From positions 2,728,001 through 2,792,000 of the forward strand of contig OZ245730.1 of NCBI GenBank assembly GCA_965227145.1: DNA of 64,000 nt. Direction: 5' to 3'. Source of the stretch: JACKAQ01 sp965227145 (lineage in GTDB: Bacteria > Calditrichota > Calditrichia > RBG-13-44-9 > J075). Each line of letters starts with the position of its first letter. The first letter of the stretch is position 1. This document shows, in pieces, positions 8,752-18,337 of the stretch. A model generated the notes under the pieces. It did not search any database, was not told where the DNA came from, and worked only from the letters and a program-made list of their open reading frames with translations. The position numbers and the translations under genes are program-made.

Positions 8752-10908
8752 TTGAACAGAAAAATCAAAATCGGTATTGACGTTGGCGGCACGTTTACCC
8801 ACGCGGTTGCGGTGGATATCGCCAGATACGATATCATCGGAAAAGCCTGCGTGCCCACAACGCACACTGCCCGCGAAGGCGTTGCCAAAGGCGTGGTGAC
8901 TTCGCTGCATTTGCTGCTCGCCCAATCCAGCATTGATCCAACGGAAGTGGTGCTGATCGCCCATTCGACCACTCAGGCAACCAACGCGCTGCTTGAGGGA
9001 GATGTCGCCAAAGTCGGCGTAATCGGCATGGGCAAAGGCGTTGAGGGGAAAATTGCCAATCGCCAAATCAATCCGAGCAACATCGAATTGGCACCGGGAA
9101 AATTGCTGCAAACGGCGTATCGATATGTGGATGTCAGCGAAAAAATCACCAAATCCACAGCCGAAACACTGATTCGCGAGTTGCGCAACGACGGCGCGGA
9201 AGTGATCGTCGCATCCGAAGCGTTTGGCGTCGATCACCCCGAAAACGAACATCTGGTGGCGGAAACTGCATCGGAAATGGGTATTTTATCCACCGCTGCC
9301 AGCCGGATTTCCCAACTGTACGGATTGCGGATCCGCACCCGGACTGCCGTGATCAACGCCAGCATGATGCCCAAAATGTTGGAAACCGCCAACATGACCG
9401 AACAATCGGTTCGCGAAAGCGGCATCGCTGCGCCGCTGATGATCATGCGCTCCGACGGCGGCATAATGGACATCGACGAAATGCGCCGCCGCCCGATTCT
9501 CACGATGCTTTCGGGACCCGCCGCCGGTGTCGCTGCCGCGCTCATGTATGCCCGCGTTTCGGACGGTATTTTTATCGAAGTAGGCGGCACTTCCAGTGAT
9601 ATTTCGGTGATCAAAAACGGTAAACCGCAGGTGAAAAGCGCCCAAATCGGCGGCAACCGGCTCTATCTGCGAACGCTCGATGTGCGTACGCTGGGCATCG
9701 CCGGCGGTTCTGTGCCGCGCATTTCCGGCAATAACATTATCGATGTCGGGCCGCGAAGTGCTCACATCGCCAATTTGAATTACATCGCGTTTGCGGAGAA
9801 TCCCGATTTTGGTGATATCGAACTGGAAACGCTGCAACCCAAACCCGGCGACCCGTCGGATTACCTGAAAATTCGCCGAAAAAACGACGATTCGGCATAC
9901 GCGATCACACCAACCGGCGCGTCCTATTTTCTCGATTTGGTGAAAAATGTCGGGCACGGCGCTGCCAATCGCGATGCAATCGGGCAATTTTTCGGCGCAT
10001 TCGCCAAAAAACTCAATCGTGATGCGCACGACATCGCCGAAGAAATGTTGACGATCAGCTCCGAAAAAATAAAACCGGTGATTCACCAACTGATGCGCGA
10101 ATACAAACTCGACGAAAACCTGATCCGTTTTGTCGGCGGCGGTGGCGGTGCATCTGCGATTGTGCCGCATCTCAGCAAATATTTGAAAATTCCCCACGAC
10201 ATTGCGGAAAACAGCGAAGTGATTTCGGCGATCGGCGCGGCGCTGGGCATCATCCGCGATACGGTTGAACGCAGCGTTATGCAACCGACAGAACACGATA
10301 TTTTGAACATCCGGCAGGATGCCATCGCATCGGTGGAAAAAATGGGCGCGGTACCGGAAAGCATCGAAGTCAGCGTGGAAGTGGACACCCGCAACAAACG
10401 GCTGATCGCCATCGCCACCGGTTCCAGCGAAATGCGCGCCCGCGATGTGGATTCGCAAAAACTCGATTCGAACGCGCTGTTGGAAATCGCTGCAACATCA
10501 ATAAAAACAACCTCAAAAAATGTAAAATTTGCCGGTGAAACCGCATTTCTCAGCGCAGTTGTTCACCAATTTACCGAGCGAAAGATGTTCGGATTGATCC
10601 GATCCGACATCACGCAACTGCGGGTGATCGACCGCGAAGGCGTTATCCGGCTGCAGCTCAACGATTGTCTGGTTGCCGGAATTTCTGCCGGAAATGTCCG
10701 TTCGCAAATCCAGCAATTCACCAAACAACTCACCAATTACGGCGATGCCGGTGCGTTGGTACCGGACATTTTTCTGCTGGTTTCCGCCAAAATTATCGAT
10801 CTCACCGGATTGGTGGACGCGTCGCAAATCATGGCGCTGGTGGATATCGAATTGCAAAAAATTCCCGCCGCCGAGCCGGTTGTGGTGATCGCCGCACAAA
10901 AAAAATAG
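8752..10908 (+). CDS. Hydantoinase/oxoprolinase family ATP-dependent amidohydrolase (HyuA-like)
   Basis: A 718-residue protein of the HyuA/oxoprolinase family, which hydrolyses cyclic amides or carboxylates ketones with ATP. The actin-like phosphate motif IGIDVGGTFTHAVAVD is at residues 7-22, and AHSTTQATNALLEG follows as in Hydantoinase_A_N. MRSDGGIMDIDEMRRRPILT, LSGPAAGVAAALMYA and EVGGTSSDISVI mark the main domain, and FVGGGGGASAIVPHL near residue 460 is the second nucleotide-binding element. The last ~180 residues do not match the acetophenone-carboxylase-type C-terminus I know. The start is a TTG with a weak ribosome site; no ATG lies upstream in frame. No HyuB partner gene is present. 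It is flanked by two transporter genes. Confidence 0.82.
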   Translation: MNRKIKIGIDVGGTFTHAVAVDIARYDIIGKACVPTTHTAREGVAKGVVTSLHLLLAQSSIDPTEVVLIAHSTTQATNALLEGDVAKVGVIGMGKGVEGKIANRQINPSNIELAPGKLLQTAYRYVDVSEKITKSTAETLIRELRNDGAEVIVASEAFGVDHPENEHLVAETASEMGILSTAASRISQLYGLRIRTRTAVINASMMPKMLETANMTEQSVRESGIAAPLMIMRSDGGIMDIDEMRRRPILTMLSGPAAGVAAALMYARVSDGIFIEVGGTSSDISVIKNGKPQVKSAQIGGNRLYLRTLDVRTLGIAGGSVPRISGNNIIDVGPRSAHIANLNYIAFAENPDFGDIELETLQPKPGDPSDYLKIRRKNDDSAYAITPTGASYFLDLVKNVGHGAANRDAIGQFFGAFAKKLNRDAHDIAEEMLTISSEKIKPVIHQLMREYKLDENLIRFVGGGGGASAIVPHLSKYLKIPHDIAENSEVISAIGAALGIIRDTVERSVMQPTEHDILNIRQDAIASVEKMGAVPESIEVSVEVDTRNKRLIAIATGSSEMRARDVDSQKLDSNALLEIAATSIKTTSKNVKFAGETAFLSAVVHQFTERKMFGLIRSDITQLRVIDREGVIRLQLNDCLVAGISAGNVRSQIQQFTKQLTNYGDAGALVPDIFLLVSAKIIDLTGLVDASQIMALVDIELQKIPAAEPVVVIAAQKK

Positions 10909-10914
10909 GTCAAC

Positions 10915-12732
10915 ATGTCCATTCTCGATTACAGTATTATCGCGCTTTATCTGGCAATGATGGTCGGCGTCGGGTTGTATTTTCAGCGAAAAGCATCCGG
11001 CGGAATCGACGCGTATTTTTTGGGCGATCGCAAATTGCCGTGGTGGGTGTTGGGCGCGTCCGGCATGGCGTCCAATCTGGATGTCAGCGGCACGATGATC
11101 AACGTGGCGTTCATTTACGCGCTCGGCACGATGGGATTTTTTGTGGAATTGCGCGGCGGCATCGTGCTGATTATGGCATTTTTCATGATTTTTATGGGCA
11201 AATGGAATCGCCGCGCGCAGGTGATGACCATGGCGGAATGGATGGAATTTCGTTTTGGCAGCAGCAACCAGGGCAAAGTGGCACGCGTGATTGCTGCGCT
11301 GGCCGTGCTGACCAGCGCTGTCGCGATTGTAACCTATTTTGCGGTGGGCGCGGGGAAATTTATCGGGGAATTTTTGGGATTGCCGGCAATTTTGGGCTTT
11401 TCGCCGGAATTTTTGGCGGCAACAATGATGATCGGTTTGGCGATGATTTACACCGTCGCCAGCGGATTGTTCGGCGTGGTGTGGACGGACGTGGTGCAGG
11501 GCGTGCTCATTTTTATTACCATTTTGATCATCTGCGGAATAGCTATCGCCAATTTTTCGGTGCCGGAAATCTTCAGCGTTTCCGTGCCGCTTCGCGATGG
11601 CGGATTTCTGGAAATCGCCACCAATCGCAACCAGTGGACGCAACTGCTTCCCGATTGGCAATTGAATTTGCCGGAAAATACGGCGTATTCGATTTACAAT
11701 TTGTTTGGCATAACGATCATTTTTTATCTGATCAAAACGATTATCGAGGGCAGCGCCGGCAGTGGCGGCTATATGGCGCAACGTTATTTTGCCGCCCGCA
11801 GCGATCGTGAAGCGGGTTTGTTGTCACTTTTTTGGACAGTATTGCTGGCGTTTCGCTGGCCGTTTATCGCCGCAATTGCGTTGATGGGCGTTACCATCGG
11901 CGTTGAACAGGGACAACCGATTGCCGATCCGGAGCAGGTGCTGCCGATCGTCATCAACCATTTGGTGCCGATTGGTTTGAAAGGATTGCTCATCGCCGGA
12001 TTGATGGCGGCGTTTATGTCCACATTCGATTCGACGGTGAACGCTGCGGCATCGTATTGGGTGCGCGATATTTATCAGGCATTTCTCAACCCGCAAGCTA
12101 CGGAAAAACAATTACTTCGGCATAGCCGATGGGCATCGGTTATCGTGGTCGGCGCGGGACTTTTTCTCACCAGCAATGTTTCCAGCATCAACGATATTTG
12201 GGGTTGGCTAACCATGAGCATCGGCGCGGGACTGTTTGTGCCGCTTTTGCTGCGTTGGTATTGGTGGCGGATGAACGGATACGGCTTCGCGATCGGAACG
12301 CTGGCGGGAAATCTGGCGGCGATCGCCCAGCGCATCTGGCTGCCGGATGTGCCGGAATATTGGCAATTCCTGCTCGTTTCGGGCATTGCGCTATTCGGCA
12401 CCGTCGCCGGTTCGCTCGCCACAAAACCGACTGACGACGCTGTGCTGAGCCATTTTTTCAAAACCACCCGTCCGTTCGGTTTCTGGCGGCACATCCGTGA
12501 AAATTTGCCGGAATTACAAAAACAATCGATCCGCACAGAGAACCGCCGCGATATCATCGCGGTTTGCATAGCGGTGCTGTGGCAATTGTCACTTTTTTTG
12601 ATGCTGATGCAAATAATTTTCAAACAATGGCATTACTTCACTTACCTTTTTGCAATCCAAATTTTTCTCTCAGCGGGATTGTATTTTTTCTGGTTCCGGC
12701 ACTTATCTGACGAAATTCCCACGGATGTTTAA
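10915..12732 (+). CDS. Sodium:solute symporter family transporter
   Basis: A 605-residue inner membrane protein of the SSS family (solute uptake coupled to Na+). It has about thirteen membrane segments. The N-terminal SILDYSIIALYLAMMVGVGLYF and KASGGIDAYFLGDRKLPWWVLGASGMASN are diagnostic of the family: the segment after TM1 with the FLGDR-WW motif and the first substrate helix. STFDSTVNAAASYWVRDIYQ is the conserved region around TM9 that contributes Na+ ligands. The hydrophilic stretch near residues 510-560 and the two extra C-terminal helices resemble those of long SSS members. It starts 6 bases after the hydantoinase-type gene, so the two are almost certainly co-transcribed. The substrate is unknown. 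Confidence 0.88.
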   Translation: MSILDYSIIALYLAMMVGVGLYFQRKASGGIDAYFLGDRKLPWWVLGASGMASNLDVSGTMINVAFIYALGTMGFFVELRGGIVLIMAFFMIFMGKWNRRAQVMTMAEWMEFRFGSSNQGKVARVIAALAVLTSAVAIVTYFAVGAGKFIGEFLGLPAILGFSPEFLAATMMIGLAMIYTVASGLFGVVWTDVVQGVLIFITILIICGIAIANFSVPEIFSVSVPLRDGGFLEIATNRNQWTQLLPDWQLNLPENTAYSIYNLFGITIIFYLIKTIIEGSAGSGGYMAQRYFAARSDREAGLLSLFWTVLLAFRWPFIAAIALMGVTIGVEQGQPIADPEQVLPIVINHLVPIGLKGLLIAGLMAAFMSTFDSTVNAAASYWVRDIYQAFLNPQATEKQLLRHSRWASVIVVGAGLFLTSNVSSINDIWGWLTMSIGAGLFVPLLLRWYWWRMNGYGFAIGTLAGNLAAIAQRIWLPDVPEYWQFLLVSGIALFGTVAGSLATKPTDDAVLSHFFKTTRPFGFWRHIRENLPELQKQSIRTENRRDIIAVCIAVLWQLSLFLMLMQIIFKQWHYFTYLFAIQIFLSAGLYFFWFRHLSDEIPTDV

Positions 12733-12842
12733 TAATTTGCAAAAATATTCGTGCGACATCCCGCACATCGCCAACCGTGTTACATGTTATTTTTAAACCG
12801 TTAGTAATTTAATTTGAAAACAACACACACGGAGGTGTACTG

Positions 12843-13358
12843 ATGAAATCATATTTCCAAATTCCCGCATTATTCTTATTTTTCCCGTTGCTTTTCTCGC
12901 CGCTTTTCGCTCAATCAAACAGCGCTGAAAATAATAGCCGTTTCGAATTGGATGCCGTAAAACAGGTCGTTTACGATCACAGCAACAATTTGGTGTGGCA
13001 ACAATCCGGTTCGACAGATTTGATGATGGGTGATGTTGTGCAATCGTATGTGGACAGCTTGAACAGCATTGCCTTTGGCGGTTTCACGGACTGGCGTTTG
13101 CCCACCAAATCCGAAGCGCAATCGCTGATTTCGAACGAAGTGAAACGGGGCAATCAACTAAAAATCGATCCGGTTTTCGATAACGAACAAGCCTGGATTT
13201 ACACCAACGAAACGGATCAGGCTGAGTGGCCGACAGTAATTTATTTCACCAGTGGCAAAGTGAGCACCGAACCAATCGGCTATTTCGGCTCTTTTGTGCG
13301 ATTGGTACGAAACGACACAACTGTCCAAATTGCGGAACTTGCGCACACGGGCAAATAA
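12843..13358 (+). CDS. Secreted DUF1566 (Lcl C-terminal-like) protein
   Basis: A 171-residue exported protein with a signal peptide ending SPLFAQ and one DUF1566 domain (PF07603). The domain is recognised by a Trp-rich core: NLVWQQSG near residue 50, FGGFTDWRLPTKSEAQSLI near 80, YFTSGKV, and a final FVRLVRND. The domain is related to C-type-lectin-like folds and is found in surface or adhesin-like proteins. Its activity is unknown. ATG 12843 follows a strong ribosome site (GGAGG, 7 bases upstream). It is a monocistron closed by the terminator at 13403. Confidence 0.85.
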   Translation: MKSYFQIPALFLFFPLLFSPLFAQSNSAENNSRFELDAVKQVVYDHSNNLVWQQSGSTDLMMGDVVQSYVDSLNSIAFGGFTDWRLPTKSEAQSLISNEVKRGNQLKIDPVFDNEQAWIYTNETDQAEWPTVIYFTSGKVSTEPIGYFGSFVRLVRNDTTVQIAELAHTGK

Positions 13359-13402
13359 ATTTTACAATTGAAACCAACCGACGATGTCGAATATAATACG
13401 AC

Positions 13403-13440
13403 AAAAGCCGTCCGGCAATTTTCCGCCGGGCGGCTTTTTT
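13403..13440 (+). terminator. Rho-independent terminator after the DUF1566 gene
   Basis: AAAAGCCGTCCGGC pairs with GCCGGGCGGCTTTT across an 8-base loop (one G-T step), followed by a T run. The A run before the stem makes it potentially bidirectional with the convergent ALDH gene. Confidence 0.9.
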
Positions 13441-13456
13441 AATTTTGAATCAGAAA

Positions 13457-13480
13457 GAGACCTGATTTTTCAGGAATGAC
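13457..13480 (+). repeat. Short palindromic repeat, family B, degenerate copy
   Basis: GAGA at the start and GAATGAC at the end match family B at 18338. The central stem here is CCTGA/TCAGG around a TTTT loop. It lies just behind the stop codon of the ALDH16 gene. Confidence 0.55.
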
Positions 13481-13493
13481 ATCCTTCCAAAAA

Positions 13494-15932
13494 TTATGCG
13501 CCCGTGGGCACCCAGATATTTTTTACCTGCGTTGCTTCGTGCAAAAATTCGTGCCCTTCCCCTTCCTCTGCTGAGCGCCAATTCCGTTCGATGCCGTGGC
13601 TGACAAAGGTTCGTTTCATGTTTGCAGCAGATTCGTATTCGGTGTGATAGCTGCCTTCGGCGCTGCCGAAATACCACATGGCGTCCACATCTTCGTGCTG
13701 GATGAGCGTTTTTGTGAGGTGATCACGGTTGCCGGTGACGATGTTCACCACGCCGCCGGGCACGTCTGATGTATCCAAAACCTGATAAAAATCGGTGGCG
13801 CTCAGCGGATATTTTTCACTCGGAATGATCACCACGCTATTGCCGCGCGCAATTGCCGGCGCCATCAGCGAAACGAACCCGAGCAACGGTTCATCGTCCG
13901 GGCAGGCGATGCCGATCACGCCGATCGGTTCATTCACCGCAACCGTGATGCCCCGGAGCGTGGTTTCCTGCACTGTTCCGCCAAATTTATCCGCCCATGC
14001 GGCGTATGTGAACAATCGCTGAACAGACAAATCGACTTCGGTTCGGGCAGATTTCGCGGATTTTCCGGTCATCGCAGCAATCCGCGCAGCAAATTCATCC
14101 GCGCGGGCATCCAGATTTTCGCCGATGAAATACAAAATCTGGGCGCGATTGTGCCCGTGGCGCATCGACCAACCCGCCTTTGCGGCATGCGCGGCGTGTG
14201 CAGCTTCAACGGCATTACGGATATCTTTGCGATTGCCGTCGCCAACCTGTCCGATCAATTTGCCGTTTTTATCGAGCACTGCGGCAACATAATTGCCGTC
14301 CGGACGAACCTGTTTGCCGCCGATATACATTTTCGGTGTGCGGTCGATATGCGATTGTGCACCGTTCCCGCCGACAATCGGCGCCGGTCCGGGCGGCACG
14401 TGACTGCCCCATTTGGCATTTTTCCCGTTTTCTGAAATTTCAGGCTTGGCATTTTTCCCGCGTTTCTGCCACGCCGGACGCAAATATTCGAACAATCCTT
14501 CTTTACCACCTTCGCGACCGTAACCGCTTTCGCGATAGCCGCCAAAACCGGATGCCGCGTCAAACAAATTGGTGCTGTTCACCCACACCGATCCGGCTTT
14601 CACGTTGCTGGCAACATCCAACGCGAGATTGATATTTTCACTCCAGATGCTGGCGGCGAGTCCGTAGCGGGTGTTGTTCGCCAGCTCGATGGCCTCTTTC
14701 GGCGTGCGGAACGTCATCGAAACGAGCACCGGGCCAAAAATTTCCTGCTGCACCACTTCTGCTGCCGGATGCACATCTGTGATCAGCGTAGGCGGATAAA
14801 AACAGCCCTTTTTCGGCATATCGATTTCCGGCTGGAAAACTGTTCCACCTTCCGCAATACCGTTTTTTACCCAATTGTTGACGAGCTCCCACTGCCCTTG
14901 ATCGACCACCGCGCCAATATCCACACACTTGTCCAATGGATCGCCGACGCGCAGTGTTGCCATGCGCCGTTTCAATTTTTCGTGAAATTTTTCGGCGATA
15001 CTTTCCTGCACCAACAGCCGCGATCCGGCGCAGCACACCTGCCCCTGATTGAACCAGATCGCATCGACAACGCCTTCCACAGCGCTGTCCAGATCCGCGT
15101 CGTCGAATACGACAAACGGCGATTTTCCGCCCAATTCCAGCGATAATTTTTTGCCGGTTCCGGCGGTGGCGCGGCGCAAAATTCGCCCGACTTCCGTCGA
15201 TCCGGTGAACGCTATTTTATCCAGTTTCGGGTGATTGACAATCAGCGAACCGGTTTCGTCCGTGCCGGTCACAATGTTCACCACGCCGGGCGGTAATCCG
15301 GCTTCCGCCAGCACTTCGGTAAACAGCAACGCGCTGAGATTGGTAAACGGTGCCGGTTTCAGCACAACGGTGTTGCCCATTGCGATAGCCGGAGCGATTT
15401 TCCACGCCAGCATCAACAAGGGGAAATTCCACGGGATAATTTGCCCGATCACGCCAACCGGCTGATAATCGCGCAGTTCGCTTTCCATCAACTGCGCCCA
15501 TCCGGCATGATAATAAAAATGGCGGGCAACCAACGGAATATCGATGTCCCGCGATTCGCGGATCGGCTTGCCATTGTCCATCGTTTCCATTACCGAAAGT
15601 ATCCGGGCATGTTTCTGAATGTTCCGGGCAATCGCATATAGAAATCGCGCGCGATCTTTTCCGGGCATTTGGTGCCAATCGGCGAACGCTTTTTGGGCAG
15701 CATCCATCGCGGCGTCCACTTCTTTTTGACCGGCAATCACGGTTTCGCCGAGTTTTTCACCGGTGGCAGGATTAAAACTGCTGTGGAATTTCGCACCTTT
15801 TGGCGTCACCCATTCATTATTAATGAACAGCCCGAATTTGCGGTTGTGCTGCTCCAGCCATTGATTCACCGCATCTGCGGATTCCGGCGCGGGTCCGTAT
15901 GTCATGGTTTCGAAAACCTCTTTTACTCGCAT
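13494..15932 (-). CDS. ALDH16-type two-domain aldehyde dehydrogenase
   Basis: An 812-residue protein made of two aldehyde dehydrogenase modules. The first (about 30-485) is complete: catalytic Cys in NQGQVCCAGS (C300), general-base Glu in SLELGGKSP (E266), and GVIGQIIPWNFP and FTGSTEVG for NAD binding. The second (from about 540) keeps the fold but has no catalytic NxGQxC motif, the arrangement known for ALDH16. ATG 15932 is set by the ribosome site GGAGA five bases upstream; the upstream extension belongs to another gene. It lies 14 bases after deoC, so it probably oxidises the acetaldehyde released by deoxyribose-phosphate aldolase. That role is inferred from context. Confidence 0.9.
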   Translation of the reverse strand: MRVKEVFETMTYGPAPESADAVNQWLEQHNRKFGLFINNEWVTPKGAKFHSSFNPATGEKLGETVIAGQKEVDAAMDAAQKAFADWHQMPGKDRARFLYAIARNIQKHARILSVMETMDNGKPIRESRDIDIPLVARHFYYHAGWAQLMESELRDYQPVGVIGQIIPWNFPLLMLAWKIAPAIAMGNTVVLKPAPFTNLSALLFTEVLAEAGLPPGVVNIVTGTDETGSLIVNHPKLDKIAFTGSTEVGRILRRATAGTGKKLSLELGGKSPFVVFDDADLDSAVEGVVDAIWFNQGQVCCAGSRLLVQESIAEKFHEKLKRRMATLRVGDPLDKCVDIGAVVDQGQWELVNNWVKNGIAEGGTVFQPEIDMPKKGCFYPPTLITDVHPAAEVVQQEIFGPVLVSMTFRTPKEAIELANNTRYGLAASIWSENINLALDVASNVKAGSVWVNSTNLFDAASGFGGYRESGYGREGGKEGLFEYLRPAWQKRGKNAKPEISENGKNAKWGSHVPPGPAPIVGGNGAQSHIDRTPKMYIGGKQVRPDGNYVAAVLDKNGKLIGQVGDGNRKDIRNAVEAAHAAHAAKAGWSMRHGHNRAQILYFIGENLDARADEFAARIAAMTGKSAKSARTEVDLSVQRLFTYAAWADKFGGTVQETTLRGITVAVNEPIGVIGIACPDDEPLLGFVSLMAPAIARGNSVVIIPSEKYPLSATDFYQVLDTSDVPGGVVNIVTGNRDHLTKTLIQHEDVDAMWYFGSAEGSYHTEYESAANMKRTFVSHGIERNWRSAEEGEGHEFLHEATQVKNIWVPTGA

Positions 15933-15946
15933 TAATTTCTCCTGAA

Positions 15947-16954
15947 TTATCCCATCGGAATGTGATGTCGCGCGGCATAATGCCCGGTCGCGTAGTGATA
16001 CAATTGGCGTTCGAGATCGTTCACCAGACTGCTCGCGCCGATTCGGAACAGATCCGGTTTCAGCCAATCGTCGCCTAGTTCATCTTTCATCAGCGCCTGC
16101 CAAACCATCGTTTGTTTGGCGTTGCTGATGCCGCCGGCAGGTTTGAATCCAATTTTGTAACCGGTTTTTTCCAGATATTCGCGGATCGCGCGAACCATCA
16201 CCAAACCGAATTCGATCGTCGCGTTGACACTCTCTTTTCCGGTCGATGTTTTGATGAAATCCGAACCGGCCATCATCGCTACCAAACTGGCCTGATACAC
16301 TTGTGTCAGCGTTCCCAGATCGCCCGTTGCCAAAATTGATTTCATGTGTGCATCACCGCAGGCAGCCCTAAATTGTTTTATTTCATCGTATAACGCTTTC
16401 CAATTGCCATTAAGCACATGTGCGCGGGTAATCACGATGTCGATTTCTTTGGCGCCATCGGCGACTGCCTGTTCAATTTCACCGATTTTTTGCGGCAGCG
16501 GAATGAGCCCCGCCGGGAAACCGGTTGCCACGGATGCCACCGGAATATTCGTTCCGCGCAGCGCAGAAACCGCATCTTTTACGCAACCCGGATACACACA
16601 AACCGCACCGGTGGTGATGTTCAAATCTGCCACATCGAGCATTTTCAGCACGCTCTCGCGAATCGGTTGTTTCGCCTTTGCGCAAAGCCGTTGCACCCGT
16701 CCGGGCGTGTCATCGCCGGCGAGTGTGGTCAAATCGACACAGGTGATCGCACGGAGCAACCATGCTGCCTGCCACTCTTTTTTCACGGAACGCCGTTTCG
16801 GCAACGTTGCGGCGCGGCGCTCCACCGCACTGCGATTGATGCGCGAGCCAACCACCCAATCCAGATCCAGCGGCATGCCGGGATTCCGTTCGTGATGACT
16901 CGTGGCAGCAATTTTTTCGTCCAAAACTGCGTTGAGATCGTTATTCGATGCCAT
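15947..16954 (-). CDS. deoC: Deoxyribose-phosphate aldolase
   Basis: A 335-residue class I aldolase (long, eukaryote-like form) that splits 2-deoxyribose 5-phosphate into glyceraldehyde 3-phosphate and acetaldehyde in nucleoside catabolism. The Schiff-base lysine is K235 in SDFIKTSTGK. GFKPAGGIS supplies the second conserved lysine. EIDIVITRAHVLNG and TGAVCVYPGCV are further family motifs. The ATG at 16954 is preferred because GAGG lies six bases upstream; an adjacent ATG at 16957 is possible. The protein carries about 60 residues before the barrel (RRAATLPKRRSVKKEW). It is first in a two-gene operon with the ALDH16 gene. Confidence 0.92.
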   Translation of the reverse strand: MASNNDLNAVLDEKIAATSHHERNPGMPLDLDWVVGSRINRSAVERRAATLPKRRSVKKEWQAAWLLRAITCVDLTTLAGDDTPGRVQRLCAKAKQPIRESVLKMLDVADLNITTGAVCVYPGCVKDAVSALRGTNIPVASVATGFPAGLIPLPQKIGEIEQAVADGAKEIDIVITRAHVLNGNWKALYDEIKQFRAACGDAHMKSILATGDLGTLTQVYQASLVAMMAGSDFIKTSTGKESVNATIEFGLVMVRAIREYLEKTGYKIGFKPAGGISNAKQTMVWQALMKDELGDDWLKPDLFRIGASSLVNDLERQLYHYATGHYAARHHIPMG

Positions 16955-17283
16955 CATTTTCCTCAATTTGTGAATGAAAATTTGGAGATGTTGCGGAATA
17001 AACCTTCGCCGATTTCGCAGCTAAAGTGAATAAAAATAAAGCCAAACGATATGCTGAATCTCCAATTGAAATTTAATCATTTAATCACGTTTGTCAAAAA
17101 TTTCTTTGAAAAAGATCGGACATCCGGCAGCACGGCGATCTGATAATCTGTTTTCTTTTCGCAGAATCGCATCGTAAATTCTGCATTTCCGGTAACAGCT
17201 GCACGAAAAATGAATCCAACTTATGTTGATTCACTAATTTGCTGATAATAAACAAATCAAAATCGATAAACGGAGGACCTTTA
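16955..17283. other. Divergent intergenic region between deoC and the cysteine/cystathionine synthase gene
   Basis: No gene is supported here. The region must carry promoters for both directions. Visible structure includes a tandem ATTTAATC pair at 17071-17086 and an imperfect inverted repeat at 17212-17232 (GAATCCAAC, TTAT, GTTGATTC, one bulged base) about 50 bases before the ATG at 17284. No riboswitch was recognised. Confidence 0.5.
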
Positions 17284-18258
17284 ATGCATGTTTTGGAAAA
17301 TGCCCTGGACGCGATCGGGCACACGCCGATGGTCAAATTGAACAAAATTCCGGGCAATTTGAAATCGAATATTTATGTAAAACTGGAATATCTGAATCCC
17401 GCAGGCAGCGTAAAAGACCGAATGGCGAAATTTATCGTCGAAGATGCGGAAAAACGCGGGCTGCTGAAACCCGGCGGCACAATCGTTGAAAATTCATCCG
17501 GCAACACCGGTTCCGCACTCGCGATGATTGCGGCGATAAAAGGCTATAAATGCATCATCACTATGCCGGACAAAATGAGCGACGAAAAGAAAAACCTGAT
17601 GCGGGCATTTGGCGCGGAAGTGGTGATCACACGTACCGACGTTCCGGCAGAATCGCCGGAGAGCTATTACAGCACCGCGCGGCGCATCGCCAGCGAAACG
17701 CCCGGCTCGTTTTATCCCGATCAATACAATAACCAAATGAATATCGAAGCGCATTACCAAACTACCGGACCGGAAATCTGGGATCAGGTGGATGGCAATA
17801 TCGATATTTTTGTGGCGGGAATCGGCACCGGCGGCACCCTCAGCGGCGCAGGAAAGTATCTGAAAGAGAAAAAACCGGAAGTGAAAATCGTCGCAGTCGA
17901 TCCCGAGGGCTCGGTATTTTACGACTATTTCAAAACCGGAAAATTGCCCGAACCGCACGTTTATGCGGTTGAGGGAATTGGCGAGGATTATCTGGTAAAA
18001 GCCGTCGATTTCAACACGATTAACGAAATTATTCAGGTGAACGATCAGGAATCTTTTGAAATGGCGCGCCGATTGAGCCGTGAAGAAGGCATTTTTGCCG
18101 GTGGATCGAGCGGTTCGGCAGTGCTCGCCGCGGTTCGCTACGCGGAAAAAAATGATAAAGAGCAAAATATTGTGGTGGTTTTGCCCGATTCCGGCAGCCG
18201 CTATCTCAGCAAAATTTTCAACGATGAGTGGATGAAAAATCGCGGCTACATCGATTAA
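17284..18258 (+). CDS. Cystathionine beta-synthase / cysteine synthase (PLP)
   Basis: A 324-residue fold-type II PLP enzyme. The PLP lysine is K44 in PAGSVKDRM. The substrate loop SSGNTGSA is at 71-78, and the phosphate-binding GIGTGGTLSG lies near 180. EGIGEDYLVKAVDFNTINE and GGSSGSAVLAA resemble cystathionine beta-synthases more than O-acetylserine sulfhydrylases, but the C-terminal CBS-pair domain is absent, so either activity is possible. The ATG at 17284 follows the strong site GGAGG; an upstream in-frame start at 17239 is not needed. The next gene is a cystathionine gamma-lyase/synthase type, which favours a role in transsulfuration from homocysteine to cysteine. Confidence 0.88.
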   Translation: MHVLENALDAIGHTPMVKLNKIPGNLKSNIYVKLEYLNPAGSVKDRMAKFIVEDAEKRGLLKPGGTIVENSSGNTGSALAMIAAIKGYKCIITMPDKMSDEKKNLMRAFGAEVVITRTDVPAESPESYYSTARRIASETPGSFYPDQYNNQMNIEAHYQTTGPEIWDQVDGNIDIFVAGIGTGGTLSGAGKYLKEKKPEVKIVAVDPEGSVFYDYFKTGKLPEPHVYAVEGIGEDYLVKAVDFNTINEIIQVNDQESFEMARRLSREEGIFAGGSSGSAVLAAVRYAEKNDKEQNIVVVLPDSGSRYLSKIFNDEWMKNRGYID

Positions 18259-18337
18259 ACCGGCATAATAAAAATGATACGGAAACGGATCTCACTTTGA
18301 AGATCTCTACAAATGCATTTGCGCAAAAAGTGACTCG

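Noticed and set aside
9286..10458. A 390-codon open frame on the minus strand across the hydantoinase-type gene
   Set aside because: It lies wholly opposite a gene with clear family motifs, is rich in His, Arg and Phe as shadow frames are, and has no ribosome site.
10513..11781. A 422-codon minus-strand frame and a 381-codon plus-strand frame over the symporter start
   Set aside because: Both are in the wrong frame of genes with strong family signatures and have shadow-like composition.
16955..17283. SAM or other riboswitch before the transsulfuration genes
   Set aside because: No recognisable conserved core or nested stems; only a small imperfect inverted repeat is present.
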